Origin: Phycisphaerae bacterium
GTDB taxonomy: Bacteria; Planctomycetota; Phycisphaerae; UBA1845
Assembly (NCBI GenBank): GCA_029260215.1
Contig: JAJDDQ010000043.1
Coordinates: forward strand, 1-43,319
Direction of reading: 5' to 3'
DNA: 43,319 nucleotides
The position numbers were made by a program, and so were the translations under genes. The notes beneath the pieces were generated by a model. That model did not search any database. It was given only the letters and a program-made list of their open reading frames with translations, and had not been told where the DNA came from. Shown here piece by piece: positions 33,301 to 40,038 of this stretch. The stretch's first letter is position 1. Each line of letters begins with the position of its first letter.

Positions 33301-33818
33301 CTGCGTTCGGGAAGAACGCCGGCACCGTCGCGCGTGCCCTCGCCGACGTCAATGCCAAGGCGACGGCGGAGCAGATCGCCCGCGGGTTGTCGGTGGAAGT
33401 CAAAGTCGGTGGCGAGACACACATCGTCGAGCCGGCGGCGATCATCGTCTCCAAATCCTACGGCGACGACTGGGCGGGCGAGGAACAGGTGAACACGGTC
33501 GTACTGCTCGACAAGCGCATCACGCACGAACTCAAGCTCGAAGGGCTGGCCCGCGACATCGTCCGCCACGTGCAGACGCTACGCAAGGAGGCCAACCTCG
33601 ATCTCGAAGACCGCATCACGCTGAGCGTGCGGACCGACGACGACGATCTCAACGAAGCGGCCCGCGTCTGCCGCGATCACATCGCGCGCGAGACGCTCGC
33701 TGCCGACATCGTCCACAGCAGTCTGGAAGCAGCCGCGACGAGCAGCGTTAAGATCGACGGCAAGACCGTCGAAATTGAACTGGTGCGATGCCAGGACGAT
33801 GGACTGCGCACAATGTGA
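30345..33818 (+). CDS. ileS: Isoleucyl-tRNA synthetase
   Basis: The product has 1157 residues. It charges tRNA-Ile and edits misactivated valine. The ATG at 30345 has GGGAG seven bases upstream; a TTG just before it is rejected. The HIGH-type motif is degenerate: PMGVHHAWGRTYKD (H58, H59). The KMSKS loop reads VMHKSDG (residues 663-669). Both variants are what I recall for a distinct bacterial IleS clade, related in length to the longer, eukaryote-like type. The CP1 editing domain is present (residues about 230-470; VVAGEGTGIVHSAPGCGDVD). The anticodon-binding domain (about 800-980; WYIRRNRRRFW) and a C-terminal extension complete it. Two Cys pairs (CHKCG and CVCG) may bind zinc. Sole IleS in view. 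Confidence 0.95.
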   Translation: MSFDKVVARADFPALERSILKFWSDEGIFEKLRAKNRGRKKWSFLDGPITANNPMGVHHAWGRTYKDAFHRYFAMAGHDCRYQNGFDCQGLWVEIEVEKQLNLSTKADIERIGLDTFTEACKQRVHKYAAVQAEQSKRLGYWMDWDDSYFTMSDDNNYTIWSFLKKCHETGFLYKGTDVMPWSGRAGCAYSHMEIAEGRKLVAHTALFVRFAIRDRENEFLLVWTTTPWTLTSNVGAAVNGDLTYVKLRAKRDNALYYFAKDNLNHKRLDKEFKQGFGSQPWPKNVPKLKTLHQIFNEHGGYEIEGEVRGSELVGWTYDGPFDELPAQQQQGGFAAPMDLIPADQRGWASGRDGHRVIDPGKDSRGESYVVAGEGTGIVHSAPGCGDVDNKWGKKHEMVAIAPLGADGKFIEGFGPLTGKRATDKETVQEIIASLKDKGLLVAAEEYPHIYPHCWRTGDELVFRLVDEWYISMDWRDDIKKMAQRVNWMPASMRGMEREMDWLTTMKDWMISKKRYWGLALPIWECHKCGTFEVMGGRDELRERAVEGWAEFENQTPHRPYVDRVKIKCVCGEHISRIPDVGNPWLDAGIVAYSTTRYNTDREYWNEWVPADLITECFPGQFRNWFYAILAMSTMMELGKEKPRPPFKNLLGHALVLDENRQVMHKSDGTAIWFEEAAEQLGVDTMRWMYCAQPPTVDLPFGLRHPDEEITVQCADGGTITHTVDGDRLCRVTSKPADEVRRRVLMSIWNCYKFFCDYARIDNFDPTAEQVPVADRQDIDRWILSDLQLVVADVRGAFERYELAPVCHAIEEFLDNLSNWYIRRNRRRFWRGQSEGDADKLAAYQTLYQSLVTLTQLAAPVVPFLSDTIYRNLVANHVEGAPESVHLCDYPEPDETLIDRDLSDRMAALLKIISMARAARTNAKLKVRQPLAMIRVQPASDTERAAVELFKDHILEELNVKDVVVDDDLSSMCMVAIEGNMKLLGPAFGKNAGTVARALADVNAKATAEQIARGLSVEVKVGGETHIVEPAAIIVSKSYGDDWAGEEQVNTVVLLDKRITHELKLEGLARDIVRHVQTLRKEANLDLEDRITLSVRTDDDDLNEAARVCRDHIARETLAADIVHSSLEAAATSSVKIDGKTVEIELVRCQDDGLRTM

Positions 33819-33827
33819 GGGGGCGCG

Positions 33828-33972
33828 TTAGCAGGCTGTTGAAAAAGTGTGGCACGGGGTTGCAACCCGTGTCTTCACGGGCAGGGAAACCATCGCCACG
33901 AAGAACACCAACTATGGCACCGGTTGAAAACCGGTGCCACACCGTAAGCCTCCATTCTTCAACAAACTGTTA
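33828..33972. mobile_element. MITE-like element overlapping the RIC stop codon
   Basis: The outer ends TTAGCAGGCTGTTGAAAAA (from 33828) and TTCTTCAACAAACTGTTA (to 33972) are imperfect inverted repeats. Inside are two hairpins: CACGGG...CCCGTG and the perfect GGCACCGGTT-GAA-AACCGGTGCC. It shares the GTGGCAC/GTGCCAC theme with the other dispersed repeats. The last TTA (33970-33972) is the TAA stop of the RIC gene. No transposase is present. Confidence 0.6.
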
Positions 33973-34689
33973 GATCACATGTACTTCCGCAATGATCGCC
34001 CTCGGAAAGAGGATGTTGTTCTCCTTGTGAATGTGCAAATGGAGATCGGCCTCGAGTTTCGCCAGGCTGTCAAGCATGACGTGGTACGTGTTGCAGGCGT
34101 CAGCCGGAGGAGCGAAGCCACCGGTTAGCGACCGCAATGTACCCAGAGCGTCGCCGGCGCTGTCGTGCTCCTGCTCCATCATTCGAATCGGATTCTCGAT
34201 CGTCCCGCAATGACCGGCAGCATCAGCGGCGTTGGCTTCGATCTGCTTGATCATCGGGAACAGAACCTGCTCTTCCTTGTGCATATGCGATTCCAGCTCG
34301 TTGCGCAGTGCCGCAAAAACATCCCGCACTTCCGGCAACTCCGGGTGCCGTTCACCATGCACCAAAGCGACCCTCTCGGTCATTTTGGTCAGGCGCGGAA
34401 ACTCCTCACGCAAATAGGAATGGTGCGTCGCGACGATATGATCCACCAGAGCGGTCATCGATGCCTGTGACCAATCCTCTTCAAACTCCGACGATGCGTC
34501 GGCTTCAATCTTGTGCAACGATTCCAGTACGGCATCGATATCCACGCCGCGCTTCACACAGGCTTCCGCGAGGGGTATCTTGCCTCCACAGCAATAGTCG
34601 ATACCGAAGCGTTCAAATACGCGTGCCCTGCCCGGTTCTTCGACAACCATTTCTCCGACGGTAATCTCTTTTGCTTCGTTGGCTCTCAT
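33970..34689 (-). CDS. ric: Iron-sulfur cluster repair di-iron protein RIC (YtfE/ScdA)
   Basis: The product has 239 residues, the family size. RIC proteins repair iron-sulfur clusters damaged by nitric oxide and oxidants, and can also act on NO. The N-terminal ScdA domain has the signature FGIDYCCGG (Cys33, Cys34 by my count). The hemerythrin-like four-helix bundle carries the iron-binding His and Glu residues, in VDHIVATHH, NELESHMHKEEQVLFP, MEQEHDSAGD and DLHLHIHKENNILFPRA. The start has GGAG upstream. It lies 44 bases after norB on the same strand, so the pair is likely co-transcribed: NO removal plus damage repair. Its stop codon lies in the end of a MITE-like repeat. Confidence 0.93.
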   Translation of the reverse strand: MRANEAKEITVGEMVVEEPGRARVFERFGIDYCCGGKIPLAEACVKRGVDIDAVLESLHKIEADASSEFEEDWSQASMTALVDHIVATHHSYLREEFPRLTKMTERVALVHGERHPELPEVRDVFAALRNELESHMHKEEQVLFPMIKQIEANAADAAGHCGTIENPIRMMEQEHDSAGDALGTLRSLTGGFAPPADACNTYHVMLDSLAKLEADLHLHIHKENNILFPRAIIAEVHVI

Positions 34690-34733
34690 GATTTTCTCCG
34701 TTCTTCCCCGGCCGATGACGCCGGTAATTCTGG

Positions 34734-37010
34734 TTACCCTCTCGGGGTTTCAACAACCGATTCCGTTTCTTTGGCGACAGACCAACCCGTCACAAGCCCA
34801 AGCACAAACCACGCGAGCGCGATGATCCCGATCGCAAAAATCGTGTCCCCTATCACGCGAAGCCATCGCAAGGTACCCACCACGTCCGCCTGTAGAAATT
34901 CCGCGGATCGTGCGTACCACATTCCGTGCTCCACGCTCGCCCAAGTCTGCATGAGACCTACGGGCAGCACGCTGATCAGAACCATCAGCGCCAACCCAAT
35001 GTTGATGGACCAGAATGCGAACGACAGAACCCGTGTACGCCAAACCTGACGCGCGGCGTTCCCTTTGAGACAAAAGAGCATAAGCCCAATGCCGAGCATC
35101 CCGTAGACGCCAAACAATGCGGTGTGCGCGTGAACAGCTGTCGTGTTCAAACCCTGCATGTAATAGAGCGCAATCGGTGGGTTAATCAGGAATCCGAACA
35201 AGCCTGCACCAACCAGATTCCAAAACGCCACAGCCACAAAGAAATACATAGGCCACTTGTAGGCGGAAACCCACGGGCGGGCGCGACTGAGCCTAAGACT
35301 CTCGTAGGCTTCGAATCCGATCAAAATGAGCGGCACGACTTCCAGCGCGCTGAATGTTGCACCAAGGGCCAGGATTGCCGTTGGTGTCCCGGTAAAATAG
35401 AGATGGTGGAACGTACCGATAATGCCACCGCTCAAAAAGATCGCCGTCGAAAACAGTGCAGCCGCAGTGGCAGTCGAAACACGAAGCAACCCCATGCGTG
35501 TGAACAGGAAAGCGATCACCACCGTGGCGAAGACCTCGAAGAACCCTTCGACCCACAGATGAACGACCCACCAACGCCAATATTCCGCAATGGCGAGATT
35601 GGTTTGCCGCCCCCACATCAACCCCGCACCGTAAAACAATGCGATGGCGGCGGAGGCGATCAGGAAGAGTGCCAAGAGGCTGCGGTTCTCGTTGGGTTTC
35701 CTGATCGCCGGCCACATGGCACGGAGCATCAAGGTCAACCACAGAAACAAACCGACCAGCAGGAATATCTGCCAAAAACGGCCGAGATCGACGTACTCAT
35801 AACCCTGGTGACCGAACCAGAAATTCTCCACCATCCCAAGCCGCTGCTGCACACCGAGCCATTCGCCGGCCATCGAGCCGACCACGATCACTACCAGGCA
35901 AACCCAAAGAAAATTGACGCCAAGGCGTTGAAACCGCGGCTCATGGCCCGAAACGGCCGGCGCCATGAACAGACCTGTGCCCAACCACGCCGTCGCGATC
36001 CAGAAGATGCCAAGCTGTGAGTGCCATGTTCGCGTTACCGCGTAAGGCAGCCATTTTGCGAGTGGAATACCGTAAAACCCTGATCCCTCGACACCGTAGT
36101 GAGCGGTAACGGCACCAAGTCCTATTTGCACGAGCATCAGCGCCGTCACAATCCAGAAATACTTCAACGTGGCCTTCATCGATGGCGTCGGCGAAAGACC
36201 CAGCAACGGATTCGACTGCGGAATACTGTGTGGAGCTTCTTCCTTCTCACGAGCCACCGCGAAATACCAGGACAGTGCGCCGATTCCCGCAAGTAAGACC
36301 ACGAAGCTTACCACCGACCACACCACGATTGCGCCGGTCGGACGGTTGTCGATCAGGCGCTCCGCAGGCCAGTTGTTGGTGTATGTGATGTCCATACCGG
36401 GACGATTCGTCGAGCAAGCCCACGAAGCCCAGAAAAAGAAGGCGTTGAGTTTGTCCTGACGTTCCGGCGTCTTGATGGAATTCGGCGGGATGGCGTAAGC
36501 ATCACGAAGCTCGTCCAGCATTTCATTATCGCCGAACAGCTTCGCATAATGCGTCCCCACGTTGCGAATCGCTTCCGCTCTTTCCGCAGAGACAAGCAGG
36601 TCGCCCGTCTGCGGATCGTAACTGTTGGTACGCAGCTCAGTCTTGAGCCGCTGCCGAAGCGACGCCTGAACCTCTTCGTGCAACGAGGCATAATCGCCGC
36701 CGTGCTCGCGTGTCGCCCAGTGTTCCAGAAGCCAGGCCGCTTCCCGATGCAACCAATCCGCCGACCAATCCGGTGCGACATACGCTCCATGCCCCCAAAC
36801 CGAGCCTACCTCCTGACCGCCCATCGATTGCCAGACGTTCTGCCCGTCGGAAATATCCTGTCCGGTAAAAAGCACCTCTCCGCCCGCCACGACGACTTTC
36901 TGAGGAATCGGGGGTGCCTGGCGATACAATTCCGCTCCGAAGTACCCCAGGACCGCGAAAGACCCGACGATTACCGCTCCCAACGCCAACCACAGCCGCT
37001 TCGTACGCAT
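34734..37010 (-). CDS. norB: Quinol-dependent nitric oxide reductase (qNOR)
   Basis: The product has 758 residues. It reduces two NO to nitrous oxide with quinol electrons in the membrane. It is the long single-subunit form (cNOR NorB is about 460), with an N-terminal helix and a periplasmic domain (about 30-220) before about 12 core helices. Conserved iron ligands are visible: H484 and E488 in VVHLWVEGFFEVF, and H535, H536 in IGTFHHLYFTG; the spacing matches His508/Glu512/His559/His560 of Geobacillus qNOR. Heme ligands are likely H330 (RTWHSQLG) and H627/H629 (HAHT). The start has GGAG about nine bases upstream. RIC follows; the Rrf2-type regulator is divergent. With no nitrite reductase nearby, NO detoxification is more likely than full denitrification. 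Confidence 0.94.
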   Translation of the reverse strand: MRTKRLWLALGAVIVGSFAVLGYFGAELYRQAPPIPQKVVVAGGEVLFTGQDISDGQNVWQSMGGQEVGSVWGHGAYVAPDWSADWLHREAAWLLEHWATREHGGDYASLHEEVQASLRQRLKTELRTNSYDPQTGDLLVSAERAEAIRNVGTHYAKLFGDNEMLDELRDAYAIPPNSIKTPERQDKLNAFFFWASWACSTNRPGMDITYTNNWPAERLIDNRPTGAIVVWSVVSFVVLLAGIGALSWYFAVAREKEEAPHSIPQSNPLLGLSPTPSMKATLKYFWIVTALMLVQIGLGAVTAHYGVEGSGFYGIPLAKWLPYAVTRTWHSQLGIFWIATAWLGTGLFMAPAVSGHEPRFQRLGVNFLWVCLVVIVVGSMAGEWLGVQQRLGMVENFWFGHQGYEYVDLGRFWQIFLLVGLFLWLTLMLRAMWPAIRKPNENRSLLALFLIASAAIALFYGAGLMWGRQTNLAIAEYWRWWVVHLWVEGFFEVFATVVIAFLFTRMGLLRVSTATAAALFSTAIFLSGGIIGTFHHLYFTGTPTAILALGATFSALEVVPLILIGFEAYESLRLSRARPWVSAYKWPMYFFVAVAFWNLVGAGLFGFLINPPIALYYMQGLNTTAVHAHTALFGVYGMLGIGLMLFCLKGNAARQVWRTRVLSFAFWSINIGLALMVLISVLPVGLMQTWASVEHGMWYARSAEFLQADVVGTLRWLRVIGDTIFAIGIIALAWFVLGLVTGWSVAKETESVVETPRG

Positions 37011-37036
37011 TACTCAGGCTCCATGCCATAAAGTGT

Positions 37037-37054
37037 GTATTTGGGTCCAAATAC
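37037..37054. promoter_or_regulatory. Operator 1 in the norB leader
   Basis: GTATTTGG-GT-CCAAATAC is a perfect 18-bp palindrome. It lies just downstream of the predicted norB transcription start (near 37063), so a bound repressor would block norB. It is a likely site for the divergent Rrf2-family regulator. Confidence 0.65.
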
Positions 37055-37058
37055 CCTG

Positions 37059-37086
37059 TTGACTCCTGGAGCATAGCTCATACAAT
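37059..37086 (+). promoter_or_regulatory. Promoter of the Rrf2-family regulator
   Basis: TTGACT (37059-37064) and TACAAT (37081-37086), spacer 16 bases. It overlaps the norB promoter on the other strand, so the two starts compete or are co-regulated. Confidence 0.6.
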
Positions 37087-37097
37087 TTGGATGTCAA
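37070..37097 (-). promoter_or_regulatory. Promoter of norB-ric
   Basis: On the minus strand, a perfect TTGACA (37092-37097) and TATGCT (37070-37075), spacer 16 bases. Transcription would begin near 37063, with a 50-base leader to the norB ATG. Confidence 0.6.
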
Positions 37098-37106
37098 GGC
37101 CCAAAT
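37085..37106. promoter_or_regulatory. Operator 2, wider inverted repeat
   Basis: ATTTGG (37085-37090) and CCAAAT (37101-37106) with a 10-base gap use the same half-sites as operator 1. They flank the norB -35 box and the start of the regulator transcript, which suits autoregulation. Confidence 0.5.
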
Positions 37107-37127
37107 AGTCAATTCAGGAGCGTTCCC

Positions 37128-37592
37128 ATGATTTCGCCCACCGCCGAATACGCGCTCAGGGCCGTCGTGGCCATTGCTCAAAACAGCGGAAAACCCGTGG
37201 TAACTCCGACGATCGCGGAGATTACGAAAGTGCCCGCAGGCTACTTGCCGAAGGTTCTGCAGACATTGCGCAAAGCCGGACTGGTCAATTCCAGGCGAGG
37301 GCTGGGCGGCGGATTCACCTTGGTCAAACCAGCTAAGGATGTGACGGTTCTTGACGTCGTAAACGCCATAGACCCGATCAAACGCATCGATCGCTGTCCG
37401 CTGGGCATCGACGCGCACGGAACGAATCTCTGCCCGCTGCACAGGCGACTTGACGAAGCCGCGGCGTTGCTGGAGCAGTCGTTCGCCTCGACGACGATTG
37501 CGGAATTGCTTGCGGCCCCTGGACAAAGCTCGCCACTGTGTCAGCCCTCCGGGACAGTCGGTCTTACGTTGCCACCCCTTAAAGCAACCTGA
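37128..37592 (+). CDS. Rrf2-family transcriptional regulator (NsrR-like)
   Basis: The product has 154 residues. The start at 37128 has AGGAG eight bases upstream. The N-terminal winged helix (about 1-80; TAEYALRAVVAIAQN, LPKVLQTLRKAGLV, RGLGGGFTL) is typical of Rrf2. In NsrR and IscR three Cys bind an iron-sulfur cluster with about C-x5-C-x5-C spacing. Here C90 and C102 keep the outer positions, but the middle position (96) is Ala, next to H97. E7 sits where a non-Cys ligand occurs in NsrR/RsrR. It is divergent from norB-ric with shared operators, so an NO-responsive repressor is the best reading. The C-terminal tail has one more Cys (C138). The symbol nsrR is withheld since cluster ligation differs. 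Confidence 0.85.
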   Translation: MISPTAEYALRAVVAIAQNSGKPVVTPTIAEITKVPAGYLPKVLQTLRKAGLVNSRRGLGGGFTLVKPAKDVTVLDVVNAIDPIKRIDRCPLGIDAHGTNLCPLHRRLDEAAALLEQSFASTTIAELLAAPGQSSPLCQPSGTVGLTLPPLKAT

Positions 37593-37644
37593 TCATGACG
37601 TAGGACATCATAAACGTGGTCCGGGATCGCGGGGGCGGCGCACG

Positions 37645-39942
37645 TTATTCCTGGTATCGCGTCGATGCTTCATACCGACGCAGGTGCGTTTCGATCTGCT
37701 GCGTGAGGCGTGCTCGGCGTTGCTGTTGGGCGAGCGTGTGGGCCAACCGAGCGGTTTCAACCGCCGCTGAGAAATCGCCTGCGGCTGCGAGACAGGCAGC
37801 GCGAACGTCCTGCACATAAGCATCCCGCGCGAGGGCCTCGACGGCTTGTGCGGACAGCTTCAGCGATCGGATGATTTCGTCCTGCGTGATGGTCGGACTC
37901 GTAGCCAGCGCCCACGCCAAACGGGCAGCCAGCATCGCGTCGTCGGGCTTGCGATCGTGGGACGATTCGAGAATCTCACGAACCACGCTGCGCGACACGC
38001 CCGATCGGCGCATCGCGTCCCAAAGCCCTCGATGGGCTTGATGACATGCGGGATCGATCTCGATCGCCCGTCGAAAGAGATTGGCTGCCTCCGAAAAACG
38101 CCCCTGAGACATACGCAGGCCGCCGAGATTGAAATGCGCGTTGGGCGATTCGGGCGACAGCTCGACGAAACGTACAAAATGACGTTCGGCCCGCTTGATG
38201 CTACCGCGCGAGCCGTAGATGTTCCCCAGGCGACTGTGGACTTGTGCGAGCGCGTCATCGATCTTCAACGCAGCTTCGAACACCGAAACCGCTTCGTCGA
38301 ACTTGCGAAGGTAGAACAACGACTCGCCCAAACCGCTCAGCCTGGCTGTATCGTTCGGGTTCTGACGCAGACTGGCTGCGAACGCCTCCTCTGCTTCCGC
38401 ATACCGCTTTAACTCAAGATACGCCTGCCCCAGCGTACGATGAATCGAATCGGACTCCGGGCTGCGCTCGCGAACAGGCTCCAGCAGCGCGACAACGTCC
38501 GCGTACCGCTCCAGCCCTTGAAGGTGGACGGCTTGCATGACCGCGTTGAGCACGTCCACCATGTCTTTGGGATCGTGGCGATCCAGATCGTCCACACCAT
38601 CGGAAACCGCAGGCCCGCTGATGTAGCCCAATGATTCCAACGCGCGCACAGCCGAAGCATCGACCTCAGCCATGCCGTCGCGACGCGGCTTCATGCGCGA
38701 TCGCCATTCATTCAACTGCCCGCGCAATGTGTCAGCGTCGCCCGTGAACCCGGCGATGACATTTTCCGTGCAGGCGGGATCGGCCCGATAGTCGTACAGC
38801 TCAGCCTTTGGCGCTTCGACGTAGAGCCAACGCTCCGTGCGCATGCTGCGCAACGGTGCCCAGCCGAAGCTCAGCTTCGCGTATTCCGATTCCGCATAGC
38901 AAGGCGCGAAAGGCCAATCACCCGTTCGCCACGCCCGGGCGAAACTCGTACCGTCCATGTCGAAAGCGGGCACATGGCCCAACAGGTCCAGAATCGTCGG
39001 GGCTGAGTCGACCAGTTGAACGCCTCCCTCGACAACCCGATCGCCCGGCAGCTTTCCAGGCCAGGACATGATCAGCGGTACGCGTATCGTGTCGTCGTAC
39101 AGAAATAAGCCGTGTTGTAATTCCTCGTGGGCACCGAGCGATTCGCCATGATCGCCCGCCACCACCACGAGCGTATTCTCCCGCAGGCCCGCAGCCTCAA
39201 GCCAATCGATCAGACGGCCCACCTGTGCGTCCACAAAGGCGATCTCGCCGTCGTACGCATCAGCCAACTCATCTCGAAAGGGCGGCGGCGGCTCGTAGGG
39301 ATGATGAGGATCGAAAAAATGAACCCACGCGAAAAACGGCGAACCCGGCTGCGATTGCAGCCAATCCAACGCCACGTCGCACGTGTGCTCGCCGGACCGC
39401 TCGATGTCGTGCTCGTCAGTGTCGCCACCACTCGCCCCTACGGAATCCTCGTACAGATCAAAACCGTCATCCAAGCCAAAGCGATGGTGCAGCACGAACG
39501 CGGACACGAACGCGCCCGTTCGATACCCCTTGCTCTTGAAGTGAGATGCGAGCGTCGGCGTTGCCCCGGCATCCAGACGCTGGCCATTGACGCGCACGCC
39601 GTTCGCAATCGGATACGTCCCGGTCAACAGCGAAGCGTGCGACGGCATCGTCAGGGGAACCTGACAATACGCATGCTCGAAACGAGCGCCCGAAGCAGCC
39701 AGCGCGTCGAGCCGCGGAGTCCGCGCCGCCTCATGCCCATAACAACCGATGCGATCCGCCCGGGTTGTGTCCAACGTGATGAGCAGGAGGTTGGTTGAAT
39801 CGCCGCTCGCGGTGGTCGAGCCGCTCGCGCGCCGCCCTTCGGTCCCCGACCGATCACACCCGCCCGAAACCGCCGCAAGAATAACAAGGGAGACTACGAG
39901 GCACGCAAGACGATTTGTCGATGAAACACCCGGCACAGCCAT
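37645..39942 (-). CDS. Sulfatase-like (alkaline phosphatase superfamily) lipoprotein with TPR domain
   Basis: The product has 765 residues. The signal peptide ends in lipobox VSGGC (Cys29), so it is likely membrane-anchored and periplasmic. Residues about 50-420 form the alkaline phosphatase superfamily fold: LLLITLDTTRADRIGCYG (D58) and VVAGDHGESLG (D264, H265) bind metal. The nucleophile site reads LTMPSHASLLTG, where true sulfatases have C/S-x-P-S-R; here T98 replaces the formylglycine precursor and H102 the Arg. So it is probably not a classical sulfatase; Thr is the nucleophile in LtaS and EptA-type phospho-transferases. Residues about 470-750 are TPR repeats. It is convergent with the Rrf2 regulator, with 52 bases between. 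Confidence 0.85.
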   Translation of the reverse strand: MAVPGVSSTNRLACLVVSLVILAAVSGGCDRSGTEGRRASGSTTASGDSTNLLLITLDTTRADRIGCYGHEAARTPRLDALAASGARFEHAYCQVPLTMPSHASLLTGTYPIANGVRVNGQRLDAGATPTLASHFKSKGYRTGAFVSAFVLHHRFGLDDGFDLYEDSVGASGGDTDEHDIERSGEHTCDVALDWLQSQPGSPFFAWVHFFDPHHPYEPPPPFRDELADAYDGEIAFVDAQVGRLIDWLEAAGLRENTLVVVAGDHGESLGAHEELQHGLFLYDDTIRVPLIMSWPGKLPGDRVVEGGVQLVDSAPTILDLLGHVPAFDMDGTSFARAWRTGDWPFAPCYAESEYAKLSFGWAPLRSMRTERWLYVEAPKAELYDYRADPACTENVIAGFTGDADTLRGQLNEWRSRMKPRRDGMAEVDASAVRALESLGYISGPAVSDGVDDLDRHDPKDMVDVLNAVMQAVHLQGLERYADVVALLEPVRERSPESDSIHRTLGQAYLELKRYAEAEEAFAASLRQNPNDTARLSGLGESLFYLRKFDEAVSVFEAALKIDDALAQVHSRLGNIYGSRGSIKRAERHFVRFVELSPESPNAHFNLGGLRMSQGRFSEAANLFRRAIEIDPACHQAHRGLWDAMRRSGVSRSVVREILESSHDRKPDDAMLAARLAWALATSPTITQDEIIRSLKLSAQAVEALARDAYVQDVRAACLAAAGDFSAAVETARLAHTLAQQQRRARLTQQIETHLRRYEASTRYQE

Positions 39943-40038
39943 CTGCGATTCCGATCAAGACTTCACGCTTTCCGAAACTCGAACCGCGCTCATCTTAACG
40001 CACATTTCGCGGGCAGGCGAAATCGCTGGAGATTGAGG

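Noticed and set aside
31008-33569. Long open frame (853 codons) on the minus strand
   Set aside because: It lies opposite ileS, in which all motifs are intact; long antisense frames are common in high-GC genes. No ribosome-binding site or family is visible.
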